Under the pieces are notes generated by a model that was not told where the DNA came from, searched no databases, and saw nothing but the letters and a program-made list of their open reading frames with translations. Source: Palsa-892 sp035295845 (lineage in GTDB: Bacteria > Pseudomonadota > Alphaproteobacteria > Rhizobiales > Xanthobacteraceae). Taken from it: 50,602 nt of DNA. The translations under genes and the position numbers were made by a program. Positions 19,036-29,739 of this stretch are shown one piece after another (positions within the stretch are counted from its first letter, which is position 1; each line of letters opens with the position of its first letter). The stretch is from NCBI GenBank assembly GCA_035295845.1, contig DATGIF010000023.1:1-50602 (forward strand), in the 5' to 3' direction.

Positions 19036-20292
19036 TCAGCTCCGGTAATCGCCGTTGATGGCGACATATTCCTTGGTGAGGTCACAGGTCAGCACGCGGT
19101 CGGCGCCGTCGCCGAGACCAAGATCGACCACGAGATCAATCACGTCGCGCTTCATATAGGCGGATGCGCGCGCTTCGTCATAGGCCGGGTCGCGCGCGCC
19201 CTTGGCCGCGACGCGAATGCCGCCGAACCAGATCGCAAGCTTATCGCGCTCGGCGGGCTCGCCCGCCTTGCCGACTGCCATCACCACGCGGCCCCAATTC
19301 GCGTCCTCGCCTGCGATCGCGGTTTTGACGAGCGGCGAATTCGCGATCGACAGCGCGATGCGGCGCGCCGATTTCTTCGAAACCGCGCCCTTGACCGAAA
19401 TGCGCACGAGCTTGCGCGCGCCCTCGCCGTCGCGCGCGATCTGCTCGGAGAGATCCGCGAGCACCCGGTGCAGCGCGCGGCGAAAATCCGCGAGCCGCGG
19501 GTCATCGGCCTTTGAGATTCGCGGCGCGCCCGATTTCGCCGCCGCCCCCGTCGCGAACAGAAGCAGCGTATCCGAGGTCGAAGTATCTCCGTCGATCGTC
19601 ACCGCGTTGAACGTGTCCTCGACTTCGCTCCTTAGAAGCGCGCGCAGCGCCGGCGCCGTGATCGGCGCGTCGGTAAAGACGAAGGCGAGCATCGTCGCCA
19701 TGTCGGGCGCGATCATGCCCGCGCCCTTGGCGAAGCCGTTGATGCGGACGGTCGCCTTGCCGAGCGCGGCGGTTGCCGTCGCAAGCTTCGGGAAGGTGTC
19801 GGTGGTCATGATCGCTTTCGCGGCGTTGAGCCAGGCGCCGCCCTTGGCATTGGCGACAAGCCCGGCCATGACGCCGGTGAATTGCGTCGCCTTCAGCGGC
19901 TCGCCGATCACGCCGGTCGAGGCGAGAAAAACTTCGTCCGCTCCGCATCCCGTGGCCTTGGCGGCGAGGGCGGCGGTGAACTTCACCGCCTCGCGGCCGT
20001 TTTTTCCGGTGAAGGCGTTGGCATTGCCGGAATTGACGACGAGCGCGCGCGCCTTTCCGGCCTTCAATTTTTCGCGGCACCACTCCACCGGCGCCGACGG
20101 GCATTTCGAGCGCGTGAGCACGCCGGCGACGCGCGTGCCGGGATCGAGGAGTACGAGCAGGACGTCGGTCCGGCCGGCATAGCGGATGCCGGCGGCCGCC
20201 GTCGCAAGCTTTACGCCCGCAATGGGCGAAAGCTCTGGCGTGGAGCCTGGCGCGAGAGGAGAGATGACGGTGGGCATTGGGACAACGGGCAA
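19036..20292 (-). CDS. argJ: Bifunctional ornithine acetyltransferase / N-acetylglutamate synthase
   Basis: This 418-residue enzyme transfers the acetyl group from N-acetylornithine to glutamate in the cyclic arginine pathway. The precursor cleaves itself before a threonine to give two chains; the site is the AT in DMATMLAF (A199/T200), and T200 becomes the nucleophile. The VVNSGNANAFTG block (about 85-96) is also conserved. The start may be the ATG at 20277 (MPTVISPLAPG) instead of the first one. The gene lies between a parvulin and mutT, an order frequent in Rhizobiales. Confidence 0.97.
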   Translation of the reverse strand: MPVVPMPTVISPLAPGSTPELSPIAGVKLATAAAGIRYAGRTDVLLVLLDPGTRVAGVLTRSKCPSAPVEWCREKLKAGKARALVVNSGNANAFTGKNGREAVKFTAALAAKATGCGADEVFLASTGVIGEPLKATQFTGVMAGLVANAKGGAWLNAAKAIMTTDTFPKLATATAALGKATVRINGFAKGAGMIAPDMATMLAFVFTDAPITAPALRALLRSEVEDTFNAVTIDGDTSTSDTLLLFATGAAAKSGAPRISKADDPRLADFRRALHRVLADLSEQIARDGEGARKLVRISVKGAVSKKSARRIALSIANSPLVKTAIAGEDANWGRVVMAVGKAGEPAERDKLAIWFGGIRVAAKGARDPAYDEARASAYMKRDVIDLVVDLGLGDGADRVLTCDLTKEYVAINGDYRS

Positions 20293-20371
20293 GGACCCTT
20301 GTCCGTTTGCCTCACGCGGCCCGGCTCCGCAAGATGCGGCAACAGCGATTTGCCGGGCGGGTCGCCGCTTC

Positions 20372-21196
20372 TCAGTTCTTTTTGGCCTCGTCGGGCTTGG
20401 CGTCGAGCCGTTCGATCTTGGCGCCCTGGCGCGCCTTGGTGACGAAGTCCTCGTTCGCCTTCTGCATCAACACGACCTTGATGCGGTCCTTCACCGCATC
20501 GAAGGCGGGCGGCTTGCGCTCGCGCTTGTCCTCGATCTTGATGATGTGCCAGCCGAACTGGCTCTTCACCGGATCGGAAATCTTGCCCTTGTCGAGCTTG
20601 AAGGCGGCCTCGCCGAATTCGGGAACGACCTGATCCTTGGTGATGAAGCCGAGATCGCCGCCGTCGGAGCCGGGGTCCTTGGAGACTTCCTTCGCGAGCT
20701 GCGCGAAATCGGCGCCGCCCTTGAGCTTGGCGGCCACGTCCTTCGCCTGCGCTTCGGTCTCGACCAGGATATGCCGCGCGTGAACTTCGGTCTGCGGCTT
20801 CAGATTGTCGTCGTAGAACTTCTTGATGTCCTTGTCGCTGACCGAGTTCTTCGCCTGCTGATCGAGGAGCGTTTCGACCATCACCTTCTTGCGGGCGAAG
20901 TCGAGCTTCTGCGGAAAGCCCGGCACCTGATCCACTTTGCTGGTTTCCGCCGTGTGCGAGAGCACGTTGACGTCGATGAGGTAGGACAAAAGCGCGTCGC
21001 GCCGCTGGTCGCCCTGCACCGGCGGCAGGCTCGAGCCGATGTCGGCTTCGGCGAGCGCGAGGTCGCTTTGGTGAATCTCCACGCCATCGACGCGCGCCAG
21101 CACGGGGTCGTCGCTTTTCTGGGCAAGGGCAAGTCCGGGCATCATGGTGATGAAAGACGCGGCAATGGCGAGGATCGGCAATGAACGAAGGCGCAT
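20372..21196 (-). CDS. Periplasmic peptidylprolyl isomerase (parvulin/SurA-like)
   Basis: A 274-residue exported protein: signal peptide about 1-25 (ending PGLALAQ), a helical N-terminal chaperone-like part (about 35-130) and a parvulin domain (about 135-230, from VHARHILVETEAQA to FGWHIIKIEDKR). It would catalyse prolyl isomerisation and assist folding of outer-membrane or secreted proteins. There is one parvulin domain, as in PrsA/PpiC types, rather than the two of E. coli SurA. It is divergent from secA, an arrangement that pairs a secretion motor with an export chaperone. Two GANTC sites (21200-21204 and 21208-21212) lie just ahead of its start. Confidence 0.94.
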   Translation of the reverse strand: MRLRSLPILAIAASFITMMPGLALAQKSDDPVLARVDGVEIHQSDLALAEADIGSSLPPVQGDQRRDALLSYLIDVNVLSHTAETSKVDQVPGFPQKLDFARKKVMVETLLDQQAKNSVSDKDIKKFYDDNLKPQTEVHARHILVETEAQAKDVAAKLKGGADFAQLAKEVSKDPGSDGGDLGFITKDQVVPEFGEAAFKLDKGKISDPVKSQFGWHIIKIEDKRERKPPAFDAVKDRIKVVLMQKANEDFVTKARQGAKIERLDAKPDEAKKN

Positions 21197-21287
21197 GGAG
21201 AATCCCTGAATCAGCGGGCGCCGGTTCGGCGCGGCGGGAAAGTGGCGTAAGCCTGTGTCCGAAGCAAGGCTGCCGAAATCGGCTGCA

Positions 21288-21316
21288 TTGACAAGGCCTA
21301 GGGCGGTCCATATCTC
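21288..21316 (+). promoter_or_regulatory. Housekeeping promoter of secA
   Basis: TTGACA (21288-21293) is followed after 17 bases by TATCTC (21311-21316), 42 bases before the secA ATG. The -35 is perfect and the -10 moderate, typical of alphaproteobacterial vegetative promoters. Confidence 0.6.
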
Positions 21317-21357
21317 TCCGCCAACTTCACCGAAACCCGCGCGACTTGGACCCCGGC

Positions 21358-24150
<2,793 letters not shown>

Positions 24151-24160
24151 GGCATGAGCC

Positions 24161-24180
24161 GCCCGCGGTTACGCGCGGGC
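24161..24180. terminator. Hairpin between convergent secA and L,D-transpeptidase genes
   Basis: GCCCGCG-GTTACG-CGCGGGC is a perfect 7-bp stem with a 6-base loop, ten bases after the secA stop and 24 bases past the stop of the opposing gene. There is no U tract, so it is a candidate bidirectional 3' end rather than a certain terminator. Confidence 0.5.
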
Positions 24181-24203
24181 GTTGCGATAATTCCAGACGG
24201 ATT

Positions 24204-25553
24204 TTAGCGGTAGGAAAGGCCGCCGGCGCTCAGAATGGGCGTCGCGCCCTTCATGCTGCCGTTGTCAGGCGTTTCGTCCGCGGGCTTGGAAGCGGGAATG
24301 GCCTTTGTCGCCGGCGCTTCATGCGGAGCCGTTTGCTGCACCGCCGGCTGCGCCTTTGCCTGCTGCTTCTGATCGTCGCTTTTGCGGCCGATCCCGAACC
24401 AGGCGCCGACCTTGCTGAGCCGGCTTTGTTTCGGGGCGGCGCTGTCGTTCTTCTGGTCGGTGCGCGCGGTCTTGCGCGAATCGTTCGCCGGTACCGGTTC
24501 TTTTTCGGCGATGGCCGGCGAAACCCTCGGCGTCGCGGACGTCACATCCTGCGACATATCCGGCGCCGTCTGCGGGGTGGACGGCAGCAGCGACGCGGTC
24601 TGCGGCTGATTGTTCATCGGATTGCGTTCGGGGAATTTCGCGGCGAACGCCGGATTCATCCCGCCGTCGCGGTGGGTGAGTACGGGGGCGGTCTTGATCC
24701 CGCGTGAGACGAGCGCCGAATATTCTTTATTGTCGGCTTCGCGCTTCGCCCGCACGGCCTCGACGACATCCACCGGCTGATCGTAGACCGGGCAGGCGCG
24801 TTCCGCATTGAAGGTCTGCGTGGGATCGAAGGGGATCGCATTGAACACGTAGCGCTTGTTGCAGACCTCGACCTTCGGCTCCAACCGCGTCACTTCGAAA
24901 TGGTCGTTGCCCTCCTTCAGCATGCGCCAGAAGGCGATGTTCGGATTGTCGCGATGCTTGGCCATGTTTTCGGCGGTCATGCGGAAGGGATAGGCCTGCA
25001 CCTGGAAGGCGCGCTGGCCGCCTTCGAATGCCTCGCGCGCGAGCGCGAAGATCTCGCCGATCTGCTCGTCGGTCATGGCGTAACAGCCGGACGAAGAGCA
25101 GTCGCCGTGCACCATCAGATTGGCGCCGGTACGGCCGAGCGAGCGGTCGAAGGCGTTGGGAAAGCCCATGTTGAAGGCGAGGTAATAAGCGGAGTTCGGA
25201 TTCATCAGCCCCGGCGTGATCATGTAAAAGCCTTCGGGAGCCTGACGATCGCCGGCCTTGAGCTTGGGTCCGAGTTCGCCCGACCAGCGGCAGATCGGAT
25301 ACGTCTTCAGGAGGTCGTACTGGCCTTCCTTCGTCTGTTTCCAGATTTCGAGTTCGGACTCTTCCTTGAAGATGCGGATGAGGATCGGCGTTTCTTTCGC
25401 CATCCCCTTTTTCTCGATCAGCTCGGCCATTTCATTGGAAATGGGGCGGGTCGCTTTTTCGCCGACGAGCATGCCGCCGCTGCCGGGAAGGCATCCTGAG
25501 AGCGCAAGCGCGCACCCCGCAGCCATGACCGCCGCACGAGCGCGGAAAAGCAT
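24204..25553 (-). CDS. L,D-transpeptidase (YkuD/YafK-like) lipoprotein
   Basis: A protein of about 449 residues that would form or cut 3-3 cross-links or attach proteins to peptidoglycan. A signal peptide with lipobox LSGC (C21 from this start) predicts anchoring by lipid. The catalytic domain carries H149 and C157 in VHGDCSSSGCYAM, the YafK/murein-transpeptidase form of the motif. The C-terminal 130 residues or so are disordered and rich in P, Q, A and T. The frame is also open to an ATG at 25604, which would lengthen the signal peptide by 17 residues; neither start has a strong ribosome site. Confidence 0.92.
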   Translation of the reverse strand: MLFRARAAVMAAGCALALSGCLPGSGGMLVGEKATRPISNEMAELIEKKGMAKETPILIRIFKEESELEIWKQTKEGQYDLLKTYPICRWSGELGPKLKAGDRQAPEGFYMITPGLMNPNSAYYLAFNMGFPNAFDRSLGRTGANLMVHGDCSSSGCYAMTDEQIGEIFALAREAFEGGQRAFQVQAYPFRMTAENMAKHRDNPNIAFWRMLKEGNDHFEVTRLEPKVEVCNKRYVFNAIPFDPTQTFNAERACPVYDQPVDVVEAVRAKREADNKEYSALVSRGIKTAPVLTHRDGGMNPAFAAKFPERNPMNNQPQTASLLPSTPQTAPDMSQDVTSATPRVSPAIAEKEPVPANDSRKTARTDQKNDSAAPKQSRLSKVGAWFGIGRKSDDQKQQAKAQPAVQQTAPHEAPATKAIPASKPADETPDNGSMKGATPILSAGGLSYR

Positions 25554-25687
25554 GGCACGGCTCAACGCAATACGATTGATGAGCCCGTAAACGTCACCCA
25601 CCATGATTGGCTAAATCGTTACTCTTGCCATCGGGTTACCGCAAGCGGGGAACCGGCCTGTTCGCGCGGTGGTGAATAGCGGGAACC

Positions 25688-25710
25688 GGCCGGAATCAGA
25701 GATTCCGGCC
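25688..25710 (-). terminator. Perfect 10-bp hairpin at the accA stop codon
   Basis: GGCCGGAATC-AGA-GATTCCGGCC is a perfect 10-bp inverted repeat with a 3-base loop, and the accA stop codon (25696-25698) lies within it. It contains two GANTC sites, one per arm. No U tract follows on the minus strand. It is probably a transcript 3'-end structure between accA and the L,D-transpeptidase gene. Confidence 0.5.
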
Positions 25711-26649
25711 TATCGCCAGGAATTTCTGCTGCCGCCGGGCCTTAACTTCCTCGCGCGTGAGGCCCTTCAGGCTGTTGAGGGCGGCGGCGACCGCCTCCGC
25801 GGTTGCGGTAATCATGGCGGCCATGTGGCGATGGGCGCCCCCGGTCGGCTCCGGCACGATGGCGTCCACGATCCCGAGGCGGGCGAGATCCTGGGCCGTG
25901 ATCTTCATGTTGGTGGCGGCCTCCTGCGCTTTCGAAGTGTCGCGCCACAGGATCGAGGCGGCGCCTTCGGGGGAGATCACGCTGTAGATCGCGTGCTCGA
26001 GCATCAGCACGACGTTCGCCGTCGCGATCGCAATGGCGCCGCCCGAGCCGCCCTCGCCGATGATCACCGCGACATTGGGAACGCCGAGCGCGAGACACGC
26101 CTCGGTCGAGCGCGCGATCGCCTCGGCCTGGCCGCGTTCCTCGGCGTCGACGCCGGGATAGGCGCCGGCCGTATCGACGAGGCTGATCACCGGAATATCG
26201 AAACGGTCGGCGAGCTCCATCAGCCGCACCGCCTTGCGGTATCCCTCCGGCCGCGCCATGCCGAAATTGTGCTTGATGCGCGCTTCCGTGGTCGAGCCTT
26301 TCTCGTGGCCGAGCACGCACACGCTTTCGCCGCGAAAGCGGGCGAAGCCGCCCTGGATCGCGGCATCCTCGGCGAATTTGCGGTCGCCCGCGAGCGGCGT
26401 GAACTCGGTGAACATGTGCTCGACATAGTCGGAGAAATGCGGCCGCTGCGGATGGCGCGCGACCTGGGTCTTTTGCCAGGGGCTGAGGCCGGCATAGAGA
26501 TCCTTGAGCGCCAGGTTCGCCTTGCCCTCCAGGCGGCCGATTTCGTCGCTGATCGCAACGCCTTCGCCGGAAGCCGCAAGCGCGCGCAATTCCTCGATTT
26601 TGGCGTCGAGTTCCGCGACCGGCTTTTCGAAATCGAGATATGTGCGCAT
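25696..26649 (-). CDS. accA: Acetyl-CoA carboxylase carboxyltransferase subunit alpha
   Basis: This 317-residue subunit, with AccD, transfers the carboxyl group from carboxybiotin to acetyl-CoA to make malonyl-CoA for fatty-acid synthesis. The N-terminal coiled region (LDFEKPVAELDAKIEELR) and the crotonase-like core with GRPEGY-type (MARPEGYRKAVRLM), DTAGAYPGVDAEERGQ and GEGGSGGA loops are complete. The ATG chosen (MRTYLDFEKP) is the standard family start; an upstream ATG in frame would add 18 unrelated residues. It lies 97 bases after xerD on the same strand. AccD is not in the window. Confidence 0.98.
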   Translation of the reverse strand: MRTYLDFEKPVAELDAKIEELRALAASGEGVAISDEIGRLEGKANLALKDLYAGLSPWQKTQVARHPQRPHFSDYVEHMFTEFTPLAGDRKFAEDAAIQGGFARFRGESVCVLGHEKGSTTEARIKHNFGMARPEGYRKAVRLMELADRFDIPVISLVDTAGAYPGVDAEERGQAEAIARSTEACLALGVPNVAVIIGEGGSGGAIAIATANVVLMLEHAIYSVISPEGAASILWRDTSKAQEAATNMKITAQDLARLGIVDAIVPEPTGGAHRHMAAMITATAEAVAAALNSLKGLTREEVKARRQQKFLAIGRNL

Positions 26650-26746
26650 GAACAGACAATGCGACCCAAACGCGTCGCGGCGGCGGAAGCTGCCCGCGGG
26701 CAAGGGTCGGAGTCAAGGATCAGGGGCCGAAAAGCGGCGGCCTTCC

Positions 26747-27703
26747 TTAATCCTCGGCCAGCGGATGCAGATCGCGGACGAGGCTCTTCAGCCGCTCGTC
26801 GAGAAGATGGGTGTAGATCTGGGTGGTCGAAACGTCGGCGTGGCCGAGCAGCGTCTGCACCACCCGCAGATCGGCGCCATTGGCGAGCAGATGGCTCGCG
26901 AAGGCATGCCGCAGGACGTGCGGGCTCATCTTGCGCGGATCGAGGCCGGCGGCGGCGGCAAGCTCCTTCAATTCGCGCGCGACGTGCTGGCGCGTGAGAT
27001 GGCCGCTCTCGCCGAAAGAGGGGAAAAGCCAGCGCGACTCGCCGAGCTTCGCTTCGGCCAGACCCTTGCGGTAGTCGCGCATCGCTTTCTGCGCCGCCTT
27101 GCCGAGCGGCACGAGCCGCTCCTTGCCGCCCTTGCCGCGCACCGTGATCGTTCCGCCTTCGGCGCGCGCGGCGGCCGCCGGCAGCGTGATCAATTCCGAG
27201 ACGCGCAAGCCGGTGGCGTAAAGCGCCTCGAGGAGACAAACGAGGCGAAGCGCCCGCAATTGCTCGGCGCGGCGGCCGCCTGCCTTCGCGGCGGCGCCAT
27301 GCGCGGCGTCGAACAGGCGCGTGACGTCCTCGACCGAAAGCACCTTGGGCAGCGCCCGCCCGCGCCGCGGCCCTTCGAGAACGGCGGCCGGATCGTCCTT
27401 GCGTTTGCCTTCGGCGTAAAGAAAGCGATGCAGCTGCCGGATCGCCGAGAGCTTTCGCGCCGAGGACGCCGCCGCCATTCCGCGCTTGGCGAGTGAGGCA
27501 AGATACGCGCGCACGTCGTCGCTATCGGCGCTCGCCACCCGGCGTGCTTTTGCCGCCAGGAACTCGGCGTAGTCGTCGAGATCGCGGCGATAGGCTTCGA
27601 TCGTGTTGCGGCTGGCGCCGCGTTCCGTCGCGATCATGTCGAGAAAGAGTTCGATCGCGCCGCGGTCGCGATCATCCGGCGTCGCTTTTCGTTTCGGCTT
27701 CAC
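26747..27703 (-). CDS. xerD: Site-specific tyrosine recombinase XerD
   Basis: A 318-residue recombinase that, with XerC, resolves chromosome dimers at dif near the terminus under FtsK control. It has the N-terminal SAM-like core-binding domain (about 15-105) and the catalytic domain with R of TGLRVSE, HVLRHAFASHLL (about 260-272) and the tyrosine nucleophile Y297 in TQIYTHLL. The start is a GTG whose last three bases form the stop of the small membrane-protein gene upstream (GTGA overlap); a longer frame to 27778 would overlap that gene. Single-copy chromosomal context argues against a phage or integron integrase. Confidence 0.94.
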   Translation of the reverse strand: MKPKRKATPDDRDRGAIELFLDMIATERGASRNTIEAYRRDLDDYAEFLAAKARRVASADSDDVRAYLASLAKRGMAAASSARKLSAIRQLHRFLYAEGKRKDDPAAVLEGPRRGRALPKVLSVEDVTRLFDAAHGAAAKAGGRRAEQLRALRLVCLLEALYATGLRVSELITLPAAAARAEGGTITVRGKGGKERLVPLGKAAQKAMRDYRKGLAEAKLGESRWLFPSFGESGHLTRQHVARELKELAAAAGLDPRKMSPHVLRHAFASHLLANGADLRVVQTLLGHADVSTTQIYTHLLDERLKSLVRDLHPLAED

Positions 27704-27843
27704 TTGACGAGCCGGTCCTGCGGAATGGTGATGGTCATTTCCCGCGGCTTCGGATCCACGAGATGGGCGAGCGACCACAGGCCGCCGTAAACCACGCCGG
27801 CGATCACTCCGATAACGGCAAGAAGTCTGACGAGGCTCGGCAT
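27700..27843 (-). CDS. Small single-pass membrane protein, conserved beside xerD
   Basis: A 47-residue protein with one membrane helix (about residues 4-26, VRLLAVIGVIAGVVYGGLW) and a short periplasmic tail ending DPKPREMTITIPQDRLVK. Proteins of this pattern are, from memory, regularly seen beside xerD and aroK in Rhizobiales; no function is known. The frame is open to an ATG at 27906, but the 21 added residues are basic and not membrane-like, so the later ATG is preferred. The stop overlaps the xerD GTG, so the two are translationally coupled. Confidence 0.75.
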   Translation of the reverse strand: MPSLVRLLAVIGVIAGVVYGGLWSLAHLVDPKPREMTITIPQDRLVK

Positions 27844-27968
27844 TTCCCGATCCGACTCGGCTAGCGCGCCCCGCCGAGTAGGGACATGTTTAACGTTCTC
27901 TGGCAAGCGCCGTTGCTACAGCGCCGCGTTGGTGTAGTTTCCGGCGCCGAAAGCGAGGCAAGACAATC

Positions 27969-28583
27969 ATGCCGGGCAGCGCCCGCAACGATCAACAAAC
28001 GACGGCGCCAGCCGCGTTGCGCAGGCGGCTAGGCGCGCGCTCGATCGTGCTCGTCGGCATGCCGGGTTCGGGCAAGACTTCGATCGGCCGCAGGCTCGCG
28101 GCCTATCTTGGTATCGAGTTCGTCGATGCCGACCAGGAGATCGAGGCCGCCGCCGGCATGTCGATCGCCGATATTTTCTCCCAGCATGGCGAGCCTTATT
28201 TCCGCGCCGGCGAAGCGCGCGTGATCGCGCGCCTGTTGGGCAAGGGCCCGCAGGTGATCGCGACCGGCGGCGGCGCCTTCGTAAACCCGGACACGCGCGC
28301 GCTCGTTCGCGCGCGCGCGTTTTCGGTCTGGCTCAAGGCCGACCTCGACCTCCTGTTGCGGCGGGTGAAGCGCAAGAACGACCGGCCGCTTCTTCGCGTC
28401 GCCGACCCCGAGGCCGTCCTGAAGCGGCTCCTGGCCGAGCGCGAATCCGCTTATGCCGAGGCCGACATCACCGTCACTTCGCTCGACGTTCCGCACGAGG
28501 CGGTGGTGGAAGCGCTGGTGAAAGCGCTCGCGCAAAAGCTCTCCGAGGAAGACGCGGCAGCACCCGCCGGAGCGCGGCCATGA
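27969..28583 (+). CDS. aroK: Shikimate kinase
   Basis: A 204-residue enzyme that phosphorylates shikimate at the 3-hydroxyl using ATP. The Walker A loop GMPGSGKTS (30-38), the DADQEIE metal and substrate segment (FVDADQEIE), the GGGAF motif and the lid region KRKNDRPLL are all present. About 20 extra N-terminal residues precede the core; an internal start cannot be excluded. Its stop overlaps the aroB ATG by four bases, the usual aroKB operon. It is divergent from the small membrane-protein gene. Confidence 0.97.
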   Translation: MPGSARNDQQTTAPAALRRRLGARSIVLVGMPGSGKTSIGRRLAAYLGIEFVDADQEIEAAAGMSIADIFSQHGEPYFRAGEARVIARLLGKGPQVIATGGGAFVNPDTRALVRARAFSVWLKADLDLLLRRVKRKNDRPLLRVADPEAVLKRLLAERESAYAEADITVTSLDVPHEAVVEALVKALAQKLSEEDAAAPAGARP

Positions 28584-29728
28584 CCGCGGCCGCGGGCAAA
28601 ACCGCAAAACCAGTGGCCGCGCCGGTAACCGTGCGCGTCGATCTCGGCGAGCGCGGCTACGACATCGTGATCGGCGGCGGCCTGCTTGCCGAAGCCGGCG
28701 CCCGCATCGCGCGCAGGAAACCGAAGGCCAAGGCCGCGGTCGTCGCCGACGAGACCGTGGCGAAACTTTATCTCGATCCCTGCCGGCAGGCGCTATCCGC
28801 CGCCGGCATCGAACCCACTTCGGTCATCGTGCGGCCGGGCGAAAGCTCCAAGAGTTTTCCGACCTATGAGCGCGTCGTCGATGCGCTGTTGCAGGCGAAA
28901 ATCGAGCGCGGCGGCCTTGTGATCGCGCTTGGCGGCGGCGTGATCGGTGACCTCGCAGGCTTCGCGGCGGCGACCGTCCTTCGCGGCATCGATCTCGTGC
29001 AGATACCGACCACGCTGCTCGCCCAGGTCGATTCCTCCGTCGGCGGCAAGACCGGCATCGACACGCCACGCGGGAAAAATCTCGTCGGCGCCTTTCACCA
29101 GCCGGTTTTGGTGATCGCCGATACGGACCTTCTCGACAGCCTGCCGCCGCGCGAATTCCGCGCGGGCTATGCGGAGGTCGCCAAATACGGCCTCATCAAT
29201 AACGAGCCGCTCTTCGCCTGGCTCGAGAAGAATTGGCAGAGCGTGTTTGCCGGCGGCCCTGACCGCGTTCGCGCCGTCGCCGAAAGCTGCCGCGCCAAGG
29301 CGGCGATCGTCGGCCGCGACGAGCGGGAAGCCGGCGAGCGCGCGCTTCTCAACCTCGGCCATACGTTCGGGCACGCGCTTGAAGTCGCGACCGGCTATTC
29401 CGAACGCCTGTTGCATGGCGAGGCGGTGGCGGTCGGCCTCGTGCTCGCCTTCCGTCTGTCGGCGAAGCTCGGCCTCTGCCGCCGCGAGGATGCGGATCGC
29501 GTCGCGGCGCACCTGGCCGCCGTCGGCCTGCCCACGCGCCTCTCCGACATCGCCGGCGAACTGCCCGGCACCGACGCCCTCCTCGCTTTGATGGCGCAGG
29601 ACAAGAAGGTCCGGGACGGCGCCCTTGTGTTCATCCTCGCGCGCGGCATCGGCAAGACGGAAATCGCGCAAGGCATTGAGATTCAGGCTGTTCGCGAGAC
29701 GCTCGACGCGGCGCGGGACAGTTCTTAG
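28580..29728 (+). CDS. aroB: 3-dehydroquinate synthase
   Basis: This 382-residue NAD- and zinc-dependent enzyme closes DAHP to 3-dehydroquinate in the shikimate pathway. The NAD loop GGGVIGDLAGF (118-128), the QVDSSVGGKTGID segment (149-161), and presumptive zinc ligands E199 (GYAEVAKYG), H261 (NLGHTFGHA) and H279 (LLHGEAVA) are all in place. Length is normal. It is coupled to aroK and followed 11 bases later by the CorC-type gene. Confidence 0.98.
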   Translation: MTAAAGKTAKPVAAPVTVRVDLGERGYDIVIGGGLLAEAGARIARRKPKAKAAVVADETVAKLYLDPCRQALSAAGIEPTSVIVRPGESSKSFPTYERVVDALLQAKIERGGLVIALGGGVIGDLAGFAAATVLRGIDLVQIPTTLLAQVDSSVGGKTGIDTPRGKNLVGAFHQPVLVIADTDLLDSLPPREFRAGYAEVAKYGLINNEPLFAWLEKNWQSVFAGGPDRVRAVAESCRAKAAIVGRDEREAGERALLNLGHTFGHALEVATGYSERLLHGEAVAVGLVLAFRLSAKLGLCRREDADRVAAHLAAVGLPTRLSDIAGELPGTDALLALMAQDKKVRDGALVFILARGIGKTEIAQGIEIQAVRETLDAARDSS

Positions 29729-29739
29729 ATATATGGCCC

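Noticed and set aside
26747..27703. Tyrosine recombinase considered as a phage or island integrase
   Set aside because: Sequence and neighbours (accA, aroKB) match chromosomal XerD, and there are no phage genes or attachment repeats.
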